Source: an uncultured Roseiflexaceae bacterium
Lineage (GTDB): Bacteria > Chloroflexota > Chloroflexia > Chloroflexales > Roseiflexaceae
Assembly: GCA_903868295.1 (NCBI GenBank)
Contig: CAIPUQ010000434.1
Coordinates: 1 to 6,493 of the forward strand
Direction: 5' to 3'
DNA length: 6,493 bases
Positions 1-6,493 of the stretch are shown here, one piece after another. Position numbers and translations under genes: made by a program. The notes under the pieces were generated by a model that was not told the origin of the DNA, did no database searches, and was given only the letters and a program-made list of their open reading frames with translations. Position 1 is the stretch's first letter. Every line of letters begins with the position of its first letter.

Positions 1-3000
1 GTTGTGCAACGGGTGAATGGATCCCGATTGTGGCTGGATCGCCTGCCCATTGCACCCCACGTGATGCCGTCACCGCCCGTGCATGAAGCGTTGCACGCAT
101 GGCAGCGAAATCGATTTCGGGGTACTGCGGTGCACAGAGGATGAGTGCTGCAAGCCCTTCGTTGCCGAGTGTGTCACGCAACGCACTGAGCGCGCGCATC
201 GCCTCGAGATTTCGTTCCCCGACCAGTGCGAGTGCATAGAGCGTATGGGCACGGACACTCAAGGGCACGGTGGTATTGTTTGCGGTGCGCTGGAGCATAG
301 GAATCATGGGTAGCAGGACTGCGTTGTCGTATGGCATTTGGGCAAGTGCAATGACCACATCGGCGGTAATGAGCGGGTCAGCATCGGCGGTCGCATCCAC
401 TCCCCATGTCATATCAGCCCGGCGCGATTGGAGTAATCCTCGTTCGAGGAGCGACGTATCGTGCCGGTCTCGGCGTAGCCAGAGCAAATGTGCGACATGC
501 GCCGGAGTAACGTCGTTTGCAGCATCATCGTCGAGTGCAGTGGCAAAATCTTCGATACTGCGCAACACATCGAACGGCGTATCGTACCGACCTGCGTCGA
601 GTGATGTACGACCGGTCAACAAAAATCCATCAGGACTGGTACTCGTCGGGGGACTCATGACCGTTGGTTGCCACACGGTGGGAGGTGCACCCTCGGGTGT
701 AATCGTGAGGAGGGGATTTGACCGGAGGACGCGCATATTCCAACGAAAGACGACCGTGCCTACGGCGTCTGCGGTGCGTGTGTACACAGGGAGGGGGTCT
801 ACGACGAGCAGTGCCGATGGATCGAGCGACACCGTGACGTCTGTGTCAGGAAGCTGATCACGGATGGTATAGCGTACTGCGATGACATCACCAATGGCGA
901 CGGCGTCTGGTGCATCGAATTGGACGTCGCCTGTAGATTGCAGCATGAAATTTTGTGTGAGGGTGCGTTGACACCAGGGATGTGCAATCAGGGTTCGAAC
1001 GGTGACCGAAGATGCAGGCAGAGGTACGGAGAATGGCACTTGTAGGACACCCGCTTCAGGTACACGCATATTTGTGCGCCACTCGATGAGGGCACCGGTT
1101 GCATCAGTGAGTGCCATTGAAATAGTGCTGTCAGGGGGAGCGTTGAGTTCCACCCCTATGCCAACGGTCTTGTCCCAGTTGGCCTGCGCGGTAGCAGTCG
1201 TGCAAGCGCGATCAAAGATGGGGGTAGCATCGCTACGGTACGACACTGCAGTCGTCGCGTAGGCTGACTGGATCGTCGTGGAGTCGGTTATCGGATCACT
1301 GGCGATGATGCCAGTCGGTGCGCCATCGATCCAGGTGCTTTGTAATCCATCATCGCGAAGCGTGGCAAGAAGCAATCGCGGTGCATCACTGGTGGTCGTC
1401 AGCCACCGCACGGGTTCTGTACGATCATATGCTGTCTGTTGCGCTTGTATTGTTTGTGACGGGGGGAGGACGCCCACATTGACTGTGGCTCGTGCGGTCG
1501 ACGTGCCCGCACGGGCGGTGAGGCGCCAGGTGCCCAGCGGCAATGCGAGGTCTGTCGTCGCATTGCCTTGTTCGTCTATTTGCAGGGTGCGGATCTGATG
1601 TACGGTACCACGTGATGTGTGGATGCTGAGTTCGATGGATGAGTTGGGGTTGGTCAAGCCATCATGCCCCAATCGGACACTGATCGAGAAAGGAACATCT
1701 GGCTCGTACCACTGTGCCAGCGGATTAATTGACAGCTGCGTGTCCGTATTGTCCGGAACAACGAAGCGTACCTGACTAGTCATAATTGTGAGTGTATGTG
1801 TTGCAACGGTGTCGGGGATTTCTGCACGTCCACTCGTATCGGTACGTGTGGAACGATACGAATCTGCATCGCGCCAATAGACAAACGCACCAGCGATGGG
1901 TCGTTGACCGACATCGGTGACCCGTATGATGGTTGATACGTCTGTATTGGTGCGTGTCAGTGTGGCAGTGCGTGTTTGGTCGGGAAGGATAAGCACGTGC
2001 GAAACGATTCGTCCCGAATCGGTTGTGCAGCTCAGCGTAGCCGCTCCGGGGGGTGTATCGTCGGGGATTCTGAGGGTTGTTGTAGCTATGCGTTGGTTGG
2101 TGTTCCACAAGATTGGCCGTGCCCGTAACACTCTGCCGGGTTGTGTCGTGAGGGCGACCGTTCCTGCGAGCGGGGCTGTTGCAGTGCTTCGTGCACACGC
2201 AATCGGAAGTTCCGACCCTGCAGAGAGGGTATGCTGTGCAGCCAGCAGTGTCAATAGTGGCGACTGTTGGGTGCGTATTGCAATGGATTGTTCTGAGACG
2301 TCGTAGGGTGTCCCCTCTGCAAAAATGAGCGCAGGTGTACCAGATTTGATCGCATCAGTAGACCAAATGCCACGTTCATCGGCAGTTCCTGTGGCGACGG
2401 AGCTACCGTTTTGATAGACCGCAAAGGTCGCGGGCGGACCGTCGCTGGTGAGCGGTATACCTGCGACCAGTGTCGAACCGAGAGTCACGGTGTAGAGCGT
2501 GGCTGGGAGGACGCGGATGAAGCGCGTGTCTTGCGACCCTTTGTTATCACTAATTCGGGCCAATATCACACGGCTCGAAAGCGTCGTCGGGAGGATGCGC
2601 ACAAGATCAAGATTGACCGCAGAATCGAGTTCAGTGGTAAGGGGAATCGTCGCGAACGGACGGATGCCGTAGCGAATGGGATCATATGCCACAAATTCTT
2701 CGGGAGCGAGTGCTCGGACCCGTGCATAGGTTGCAGTGTTGAGCGTCGTCAGGGTAAGCGTTGCGTTGCTATGTGGGGCCATGGTGATGCGGAGATTTTG
2801 GGTGGCCGAGACATCGACGATTTGTGCGGGTTCGCCTGCGAGAGACAACACCGACGAACGTGGATCAATGGCAAACGTCTGAATGATGTCTGTGGGTAGC
2901 AGGTTGCCGGCTGTACTGCGCAAGGTCGTATCGATGCGCAAGACCGGCGCAGTCTGCGATGCCCATACCCCACGGATGCGAATGTCGTTGCCGGTTGATT

Positions 3001-4171
3001 CGATTTGGGCAGGGCGTATGGGCTCGGGCGAAAAATGAATCGCCTTGGTAATGGTAGTCGCATCGAGCGGGGCATTGAACACAAAGCGGAGATCACGTTG
3101 TGCTTGCAACGGTTGTCCGTTCGGGGGTGACTGTGCGACCAGCATAAGCTCGGGTGCCGTCTGAAATTGCGTCTGCGCGGTGAATTGTTGCGGACCCAGT
3201 GCGACGATATCGACACGATACCTGGTTGCGTAGGCCCATCGTTCGACGGGACGAATGGTCAGCAGCGTTGTGTCAGCACTACGGGGTTCTACATTGACGG
3301 TAATGTCGGTTGCTGGTTCGACACGTACGGCAGCGCGGAGTGCTGCGCTATCGAACGTCCCGGTAACAGTCATCACCACTGGGGTCGCGCCCCCGATGTT
3401 AGTGGCCCCGTCTGGTGGCGTGACCGAGATGACCTGATCTGCGCTGATGGTAAATGTATTTGAAACGTCTGTTCCGAGCTGTCTGCCGGCACTGTCGCGG
3501 GTCGTCGCCGGTACGGTAATGCGATACTGTTGGTTCGGTTCGTAGACGGTGCTTCGGAGCGCTACCGTCGTGGTGTCTAGCCATTCTTGGGTATGCGTAA
3601 TCGGCGGAGAGATCTGCAATACCGGGGTGTTCAGAGGGAAATGGAGGGCACTTTGGGCGACCATTTGTTGGTTGAAGCGTACCACCGCAATACTCTCACG
3701 GGGCACATTGGTACTCATGGTAGCCGGTAAAAACTGTGTCACGCGCAGGACTGCACGGGTAGTGAACTGCATGTTCCATGGTTCAATGGGCTGAAACGTT
3801 GCGCTCCGTGCAATCGCCGATAACCGGATGGTGTATGAGGTATCACTGAACCAACTGGTACGTGGGACAATAGAAAGCTGGGTGCTTTGGGTATTCCAGC
3901 GTAAATCAACTTGGGTCCTGGGCGTGACATCGAGCCCTTCGGCGACACGTGCTTCGTCCATCGCGTGTGAAAATGTAATTCGTATGGGTTCTTGAAGGCC
4001 GATACCCTGACCAAAGGACCCCGACTGCCCAACAATCGACAGTGACTGTGCATACCATTGGAACGCCACTCCTGCCACGCTGGTCAGTGTGAACATCATG
4101 ATGAGTATCGTGCGGAGCACGATGATCCAGAGTCGACTGAGGTGGCGCAACAGTGCTCGGGCGTGCTGCAT
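1..4171 (-). CDS. Large alpha-2-macroglobulin-like secreted or membrane-anchored protein (3' end outside window)
   Basis: The frame is open for 1390 codons with no stop, and the C-terminus lies beyond the left edge. The ATG at 4171 has AGGAG six bases upstream. Residues 14-37 form one hydrophobic segment (signal anchor or uncleaved signal peptide, no lipobox). Four SbsA-type Ig-like (Big_5-like) domains follow at about 57-139, 141-243, 244-342 and 343-436. Then come macroglobulin-type beta domains, including TADERGIW at 596-603, a carboxypeptidase-regulatory-like domain at about 750-790, a bait-region-type domain opening WYEPDVPFSI at 821-830, and an ANA-like domain with the conserved GD at 1094-1095. 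From about 1180 an alpha-alpha toroid like the thioester domain begins, with WGVDATADADPLITADVVIAL at 1256-1276 split here as WGVDATA and DPLITADVVIAL. Family members trap proteases in the periplasm or at the surface. No Cys-x-Glu-Gln is present, so covalent trapping is unlikely. The family call is strong; substrate and role are unknown. Confidence 0.88.
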   Translation of the reverse strand, partial: MQHARALLRHLSRLWIIVLRTILIMMFTLTSVAGVAFQWYAQSLSIVGQSGSFGQGIGLQEPIRITFSHAMDEARVAEGLDVTPRTQVDLRWNTQSTQLSIVPRTSWFSDTSYTIRLSAIARSATFQPIEPWNMQFTTRAVLRVTQFLPATMSTNVPRESIAVVRFNQQMVAQSALHFPLNTPVLQISPPITHTQEWLDTTTVALRSTVYEPNQQYRITVPATTRDSAGRQLGTDVSNTFTISADQVISVTPPDGATNIGGATPVVMTVTGTFDSAALRAAVRVEPATDITVNVEPRSADTTLLTIRPVERWAYATRYRVDIVALGPQQFTAQTQFQTAPELMLVAQSPPNGQPLQAQRDLRFVFNAPLDATTITKAIHFSPEPIRPAQIESTGNDIRIRGVWASQTAPVLRIDTTLRSTAGNLLPTDIIQTFAIDPRSSVLSLAGEPAQIVDVSATQNLRITMAPHSNATLTLTTLNTATYARVRALAPEEFVAYDPIRYGIRPFATIPLTTELDSAVNLDLVRILPTTLSSRVILARISDNKGSQDTRFIRVLPATLYTVTLGSTLVAGIPLTSDGPPATFAVYQNGSSVATGTADERGIWSTDAIKSGTPALIFAEGTPYDVSEQSIAIRTQQSPLLTLLAAQHTLSAGSELPIACARSTATAPLAGTVALTTQPGRVLRARPILWNTNQRIATTTLRIPDDTPPGAATLSCTTDSGRIVSHVLILPDQTRTATLTRTNTDVSTIIRVTDVGQRPIAGAFVYWRDADSYRSTRTDTSGRAEIPDTVATHTLTIMTSQVRFVVPDNTDTQLSINPLAQWYEPDVPFSISVRLGHDGLTNPNSSIELSIHTSRGTVHQIRTLQIDEQGNATTDLALPLGTWRLTARAGTSTARATVNVGVLPPSQTIQAQQTAYDRTEPVRWLTTTSDAPRLLLATLRDDGLQSTWIDGAPTGIIASDPITDSTTIQSAYATTAVSYRSDATPIFDRACTTATAQANWDKTVGIGVELNAPPDSTISMALTDATGALIEWRTNMRVPEAGVLQVPFSVPLPASSVTVRTLIAHPWCQRTLTQNFMLQSTGDVQFDAPDAVAIGDVIAVRYTIRDQLPDTDVTVSLDPSALLVVDPLPVYTRTADAVGTVVFRWNMRVLRSNPLLTITPEGAPPTVWQPTVMSPPTSTSPDGFLLTGRTSLDAGRYDTPFDVLRSIEDFATALDDDAANDVTPAHVAHLLWLRRDRHDTSLLERGLLQSRRADMTWGVDATADADPLITADVVIALAQMPYDNAVLLPMIPMLQRTANNTTVPLSVRAHTLYALALVGERNLEAMRALSALRDTLGNEGLAALILCAPQYPEIDFAAMRATLHARAVTASRGVQWAGDPATIGIHSPVAQ

Positions 4172-4177
4172 CGGTTG

Positions 4178-4182
4178 CTCCT
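4178..4182 (-). promoter_or_regulatory. Ribosome binding site of the A2M-like gene
   Basis: AGGAG read on the minus strand lies six bases before the ATG at 4171. It fixes this ATG as the start and places a hydrophobic signal segment at residues 14-37, as expected for an exported protein. Confidence 0.75.
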
Positions 4183-4219
4183 ATGGGAACGAGGGACTGT
4201 GCAACTGTATTTTAACGCA

Positions 4220-4247
4220 TTGATATGCGCAAAACCTTATTCATTAT
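4220..4247 (+). promoter_or_regulatory. Possible promoter for aat
   Basis: TTGATA at 4220-4225 matches TTGACA at five of six bases. Sixteen bases downstream is CATTAT at 4242-4247, which matches TATAAT at four of six. It overlaps the opposing A2M promoter. An alternative -10 is CATAAT at 4296-4301, which lacks a clear -35. The aat promoter is therefore likely within 4220-4301 but its exact position is uncertain. Confidence 0.3.
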
Positions 4248-4252
4248 AGCAT
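4243..4252 (-). promoter_or_regulatory. Extended -10 promoter for the A2M-like gene
   Basis: The minus strand reads ATGCTATAAT, that is a perfect TATAAT at 4248-4243 preceded by TGC, an extended -10 element. The -35 position at about 4266-4271 (TGCGAG) is a poor match to TTGACA, which is common when TGn is present. Transcription would begin near 4236 and give a leader of about 65 bases. A second, weaker TAAAAT lies at 4214-4209. The call rests on sequence match alone and assumes a sigma-70-type consensus. Confidence 0.55.
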
Positions 4253-4313
4253 GGAGCTTGGGTGACTCGCAGATGCATGACGATCAAAACAAGCGCATAA
4301 TAAGAGGAGAGAC

Positions 4314-4318
4314 AAGGA
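4314..4318 (+). promoter_or_regulatory. Ribosome binding site of aat
   Basis: AAGGA lies ten bases before the ATG at 4329. A second purine-rich run, AGAGGAGA at 4303-4310, is too far from the ATG to be the main site. The reading frame upstream meets a TGA at 4278-4280 with no intervening ATG, so 4329 is the only reasonable ATG start. Confidence 0.6.
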
Positions 4319-4328
4319 AAAAACGACC

Positions 4329-4916
4329 ATGACGACACTATCCGTCGAAATGCTGCTTCGGGCGTATTCCAAAGGCATCTTCCCAATGGATAATGCGGGG
4401 GTTTTGGAGTGGTACAGCCCGAATCCCCGCGGCATCATCCCGCTCGATGACCGGTTCCACATTCCTGCCCGGTTAGCGCGGACGATCCGGTCCGGCAAAT
4501 ACACCACCACCTGCGATACGGCATTTCGCGAGGTTATGCGTGCATGTGCCGAGCCTCGCCCCGATGCGCCGACGAGCTGGATTAGTGACCACTTTATCGA
4601 CGTCTACTGCGAGCTCCATGCCATGGGGTATGCACACAGCATCGAGACATGGCGTGACGGGGTTTTGGTCGGCGGACTCTATGGCGTTGCATTGGGCGGG
4701 TTATTTGCCGGTGAAAGCATGTTTAGTCGTGATCGCGATGCAAGCAAGGTCGCGTTGGTTGATTTGGTTGGACGACTGCGCCGGAATGGATTTTTGGTAC
4801 TCGATACGCAGTGGGTGACCGATCATCTGTCACAGTTCGGGTCGTATTGGATGCCAGGTTCGCTTTACAAAGTCATTCTCGGGCAAGCGTTGCATATGAC
4901 ATCCCGCTGGGAGTGA
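4329..4916 (+). CDS. aat: Leucyl/phenylalanyl-tRNA--protein transferase, short form
   Basis: Aat moves Leu or Phe from charged tRNA to the N-terminal Arg or Lys of proteins, marking them for ClpS/ClpAP under the N-degron rule; it is cytoplasmic. Family motifs appear in order: KGIFPM at 15-20, WYSPNPRGIIPLD at 28-40, W84, LHAMGYAHSIE at 96-106, GGLYG at 115-119, GESMFSRDRDASKVAL at 128-143 and DTQ at 159-161. The spacing between E129 and Q161 (32) equals that between the E. coli catalytic Glu156 and Gln188, and D159 matches Asp186. At 195 residues it lacks about 35 N-terminal residues found in E. coli Aat (234), and resembles the short form known from alphaproteobacteria. It is transcribed away from the A2M gene and ends 3 bases from the convergent protease gene. 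No clpS or clpA is in view. Confidence 0.95.
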   Translation: MTTLSVEMLLRAYSKGIFPMDNAGVLEWYSPNPRGIIPLDDRFHIPARLARTIRSGKYTTTCDTAFREVMRACAEPRPDAPTSWISDHFIDVYCELHAMGYAHSIETWRDGVLVGGLYGVALGGLFAGESMFSRDRDASKVALVDLVGRLRRNGFLVLDTQWVTDHLSQFGSYWMPGSLYKVILGQALHMTSRWE

Positions 4917-4919
4917 CTG

Positions 4920-5792
4920 CTATGGAGTGCGGTCCTGCATGGCTGTAGCAATCAGCGCGTCGGCATGTTCGATGATCGCATTCGCTGGGATGGCATAGCC
5001 AATTCCTTCGAAGCTTCCCGTACTGCTTTGGATTGCGGTGGTGAGCCCGATGACGGCACCAGTACGGTCAATGAGGACACCGCCAGAACTCCCGGGATTC
5101 AAGACAGCATCGACCTGAATCATACCCGTAAGGGTGGTCGAATCGGTCGAAAGCTCGCGGTTGGTTGCACTGATTGTGCCAAGCGTCATACTATCGTGGA
5201 GCCCATACGGGCTGCCTATTGTCATAATCCACATCCCTGTGGCGGGGGTTCGTGTGCTCATCGAAAGCGGTCCAATCGGCGCTGGGGTATCCAGCGCCAG
5301 CACCGCGATGTCGTGTTCGGTATCGCGCCCAATGACCGTCGCACTGATGACACTCGATGCACCGAGTCGTATCTGGTAGACGTCTGCCTGTGCAACGACA
5401 TGTGCGTTGGTGACGATGTGACCTTGGTCGTTATACAAAAACCCACTGCCTTGTGACAACATGAACGAATGCGGCGAGCTCATCCCGTCGACGGTCGGGT
5501 GTACAAAAGGGAGCTCGATACTGACGACTGCTGGAACACTTTGGGCATAGAGATCCATGATCTCGGCTTCGAGTGCCGCAATCGTTGCGTTTTGGGCGTC
5601 GCTCCGTGTAGCAATGGCTGCACGGGTGGGGAACGGGGTCACCGGCAAATCGCGACGATACGTCGTGGGAACCGCACTCGGGGTGCTGCCCCAACGGATC
5701 TGGGTGTTGGGTCCGAGATCTGCTTCGAACCGGGTGGAACACGCACTCAGGAAGGCAACCATGACACAGCAAAACCAGAATATTCGATTCAT
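4920..5792 (-). CDS. Lipoprotein trypsin-like serine protease (S1C/HtrA-type catalytic domain, no PDZ)
   Basis: This is a 290-residue predicted surface or periplasmic lipoprotein. The signal peptide ends in lipobox LSAC at 15-18, with Cys18 the predicted lipidated residue. A Pro/Thr-rich linker and a short Ala/Glu-rich helix (about 65-85) lead into a chymotrypsin-fold domain. The catalytic triad is visible: His131 in TNAHVV, Asp161 in EHDIAVLALD and Ser236 in NPGSSGG, with the common GxSPYGL loop at 193-198. It should be an active endopeptidase. The protein ends soon after IGYAIPANAI, so there is no PDZ domain as in DegP or DegS. The ATG at 5792 is chosen over the upstream GTG at 5807: it overlaps the previous stop as ATGA, has GGGAG eight bases upstream, and starts directly at the basic Asn-Arg and hydrophobic signal. 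The substrate is unknown. Confidence 0.92.
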   Translation of the reverse strand: MNRIFWFCCVMVAFLSACSTRFEADLGPNTQIRWGSTPSAVPTTYRRDLPVTPFPTRAAIATRSDAQNATIAALEAEIMDLYAQSVPAVVSIELPFVHPTVDGMSSPHSFMLSQGSGFLYNDQGHIVTNAHVVAQADVYQIRLGASSVISATVIGRDTEHDIAVLALDTPAPIGPLSMSTRTPATGMWIMTIGSPYGLHDSMTLGTISATNRELSTDSTTLTGMIQVDAVLNPGSSGGVLIDRTGAVIGLTTAIQSSTGSFEGIGYAIPANAIIEHADALIATAMQDRTP

Positions 5793-6493
5793 GCAGGGCG
5801 CTCCCACAGGTTTTGTAAGGCTGGAATGAGTGAGCCGTAGCGATATCCGATGTCAGCAGAATGAATGCGCTTTGATTGCATAGATTGGCCATTGAGGAGG
5901 AGCGCGTCGGCCATTTCGCCAAATAGCAACTGGAGGACAAACGCTGGTACCGGCAGCCAATTCGGCCGGTGTAGCGTGTGAGCCAATGCAGCACTGAATG
6001 TCGCGTTGTCGACGCATTCGGGTGCAACCGCATTGTAGGCCCCGCGTGCAGATGGCTGGTCTATGAGATAGAGCATGAGGCTGACCAAATCATCCCGATG
6101 GATCCACGCGATGGGTTGTGTGCCAGAGCCGACACGACCGCCGACCCATAGACGGAACGGCAATGCCATCAGCGGCAGTGCACCGTCGTGCGCATCAAGG
6201 ACCACACTCGTGCGCACAATGGCGACTCGCATGCCGAGTTGTTCGGCGGCGAGTGCGGCAGATTCCCACGCGACACACAATCGGGCGAGATAGTCGTCGC
6301 CAGCCGGCGAGTCTTCGGTGACAGGGAATGCATGACCACGAAAGCCGTAATATGCGCTCCCTGATGAAGAAATCAGCGTGTGCGGTGGCGTATCGAGCAG
6401 TGCACAGGCTGCCACAAGAGTAGCGGTGGCGGGGACTCGGCTCTGCCAGAGGATATCTTTGTAGCGGTCGGTCCAGCGTGTACCCGCGATGGA
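5789..6493 (-). CDS. TIGR01777-family epimerase-like protein (YfcH type; 5' end outside window)
   Basis: The last 234 residues are present. About 65-70 N-terminal residues, including the expected Rossmann GxxGxxG, lie past the right edge. Visible landmarks are SIAGTRWTDRYK at 1-12, matching the family's GxRWT region, QSRV at 17-20, SSSGSAYYG at 42-50, LARLCVAWE further on, a GSGTQPIAWIHRDDLV block, YNAVAPE, and a C-terminal DUF1731-like part with GEMADALLL at 192-200. These identify an atypical extended short-chain dehydrogenase/reductase-fold protein of the sugar-nucleotide-epimerase-like group (YfcH, SulA-like), cytoplasmic and nucleotide-binding. No member's substrate is firmly known, so no reaction is assigned. 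The Tyr lacks a Lys four residues later, which is usual for this group. It ends in TGA at 5791-5789, overlapping the protease ATG, and is the upstream partner in that operon. Confidence 0.9.
   Translation of the reverse strand, partial: SIAGTRWTDRYKDILWQSRVPATATLVAACALLDTPPHTLISSSGSAYYGFRGHAFPVTEDSPAGDDYLARLCVAWESAALAAEQLGMRVAIVRTSVVLDAHDGALPLMALPFRLWVGGRVGSGTQPIAWIHRDDLVSLMLYLIDQPSARGAYNAVAPECVDNATFSAALAHTLHRPNWLPVPAFVLQLLFGEMADALLLNGQSMQSKRIHSADIGYRYGSLIPALQNLWERPA
5801..5805 (-). promoter_or_regulatory. Ribosome binding site of the protease gene inside the epimerase coding sequence
   Basis: GGGAG on the minus strand lies eight bases before the ATG at 5792, within the last codons of the upstream gene. 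Together with the ATGA stop/start overlap at 5792-5789 it supports translational coupling and the 5792 start over the in-frame GTG at 5807. Confidence 0.6.

Larger units (their letters stand above)
4172..4328. other. Divergent intergenic control region between the A2M-like gene and aat
   Basis: This 157-base stretch is the only sizeable non-coding DNA in the window and is AT-rich at 4208-4250. It holds the promoters of both flanking genes, so the two may be co-regulated. I see no clear operator palindrome, riboswitch or small RNA. Confidence 0.6.

Noticed and set aside
270..857. 195-codon open frame on the plus strand opposite the A2M-like gene
   Set aside because: Its translation is Ser/Arg/Val-rich with no recognisable motif, and it lies antisense to a continuous, domain-rich minus-strand gene. 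It is a shadow frame.
4172..4328. Riboswitch or small RNA in the intergenic region
   Set aside because: There is no stable-looking stem set or known motif; promoters and ribosome sites account for the notable sequence.
5792..5807. GTG at 5807 as start of the protease
   Set aside because: It would add five residues before the signal peptide and lacks its own ribosome site. The ATG at 5792 has GGGAG at good spacing and the ATGA overlap.
5431..6033. 200-codon minus-strand open frame spanning the epimerase/protease junction
   Set aside because: It overlaps two well supported genes in another frame, and its sequence is rich in Arg, Ser, His and Cys without motifs.
6340..6352. Apparent loss of the YxxxK active-site lysine in the epimerase
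   Set aside because: The YYG sequence without a following Lys is usual for the TIGR01777/YfcH group, so it is not a defect of this copy.

Overview
This is a compact protein-coding stretch of a bacterial chromosome. GC looks moderate by eye, somewhat over half, but was not counted. It holds four genes, two of them cut by the window edges, with one 157-base intergenic region. I see no RNA genes, mobile elements, CRISPR arrays or long repeats. The gene mix is a secreted multidomain alpha-2-macroglobulin-like protein (A2M), a short-form leucyl/phenylalanyl-tRNA-protein transferase, a lipoprotein trypsin-like protease and a TIGR01777-type epimerase. This fits a free-living bacterium. The style recalls Chloroflexota, but that is a low-confidence guess; gene content alone does not settle the phylum.

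Layout. Positions 1-4171 (minus strand) carry the first 1390 codons of a very large A2M. It is open throughout and runs off the left edge inside its thioester-type helical domain. Positions 4172-4328 are a divergent control region with a good extended -10 promoter for the A2M gene. Positions 4329-4916 (plus) encode Aat. Positions 4920-5792 (minus) encode a lipoprotein serine protease of the HtrA/trypsin fold, convergent with aat and only 3 bases from it. Positions 5789-6493 (minus) hold the 3' part of a sugar-nucleotide-epimerase-like protein. Its stop codon overlaps the protease start as ATGA, so those two genes form a translationally coupled pair.

Function. Two of the four products, the A2M-like protein and the protease, are predicted to act outside the cytoplasmic membrane. 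They belong to families that in general act as protease trap and protease, but they are separate transcription units with aat between them, so a direct partnership is only a hypothesis. Aat and the epimerase-like protein are cytoplasmic. The most notable point is that the A2M appears to lack the Cys-x-Glu-Gln thioester motif and carries four SbsA-type Ig-like domains at its N-terminus. I found no evidence for a wholly new multi-gene system here.
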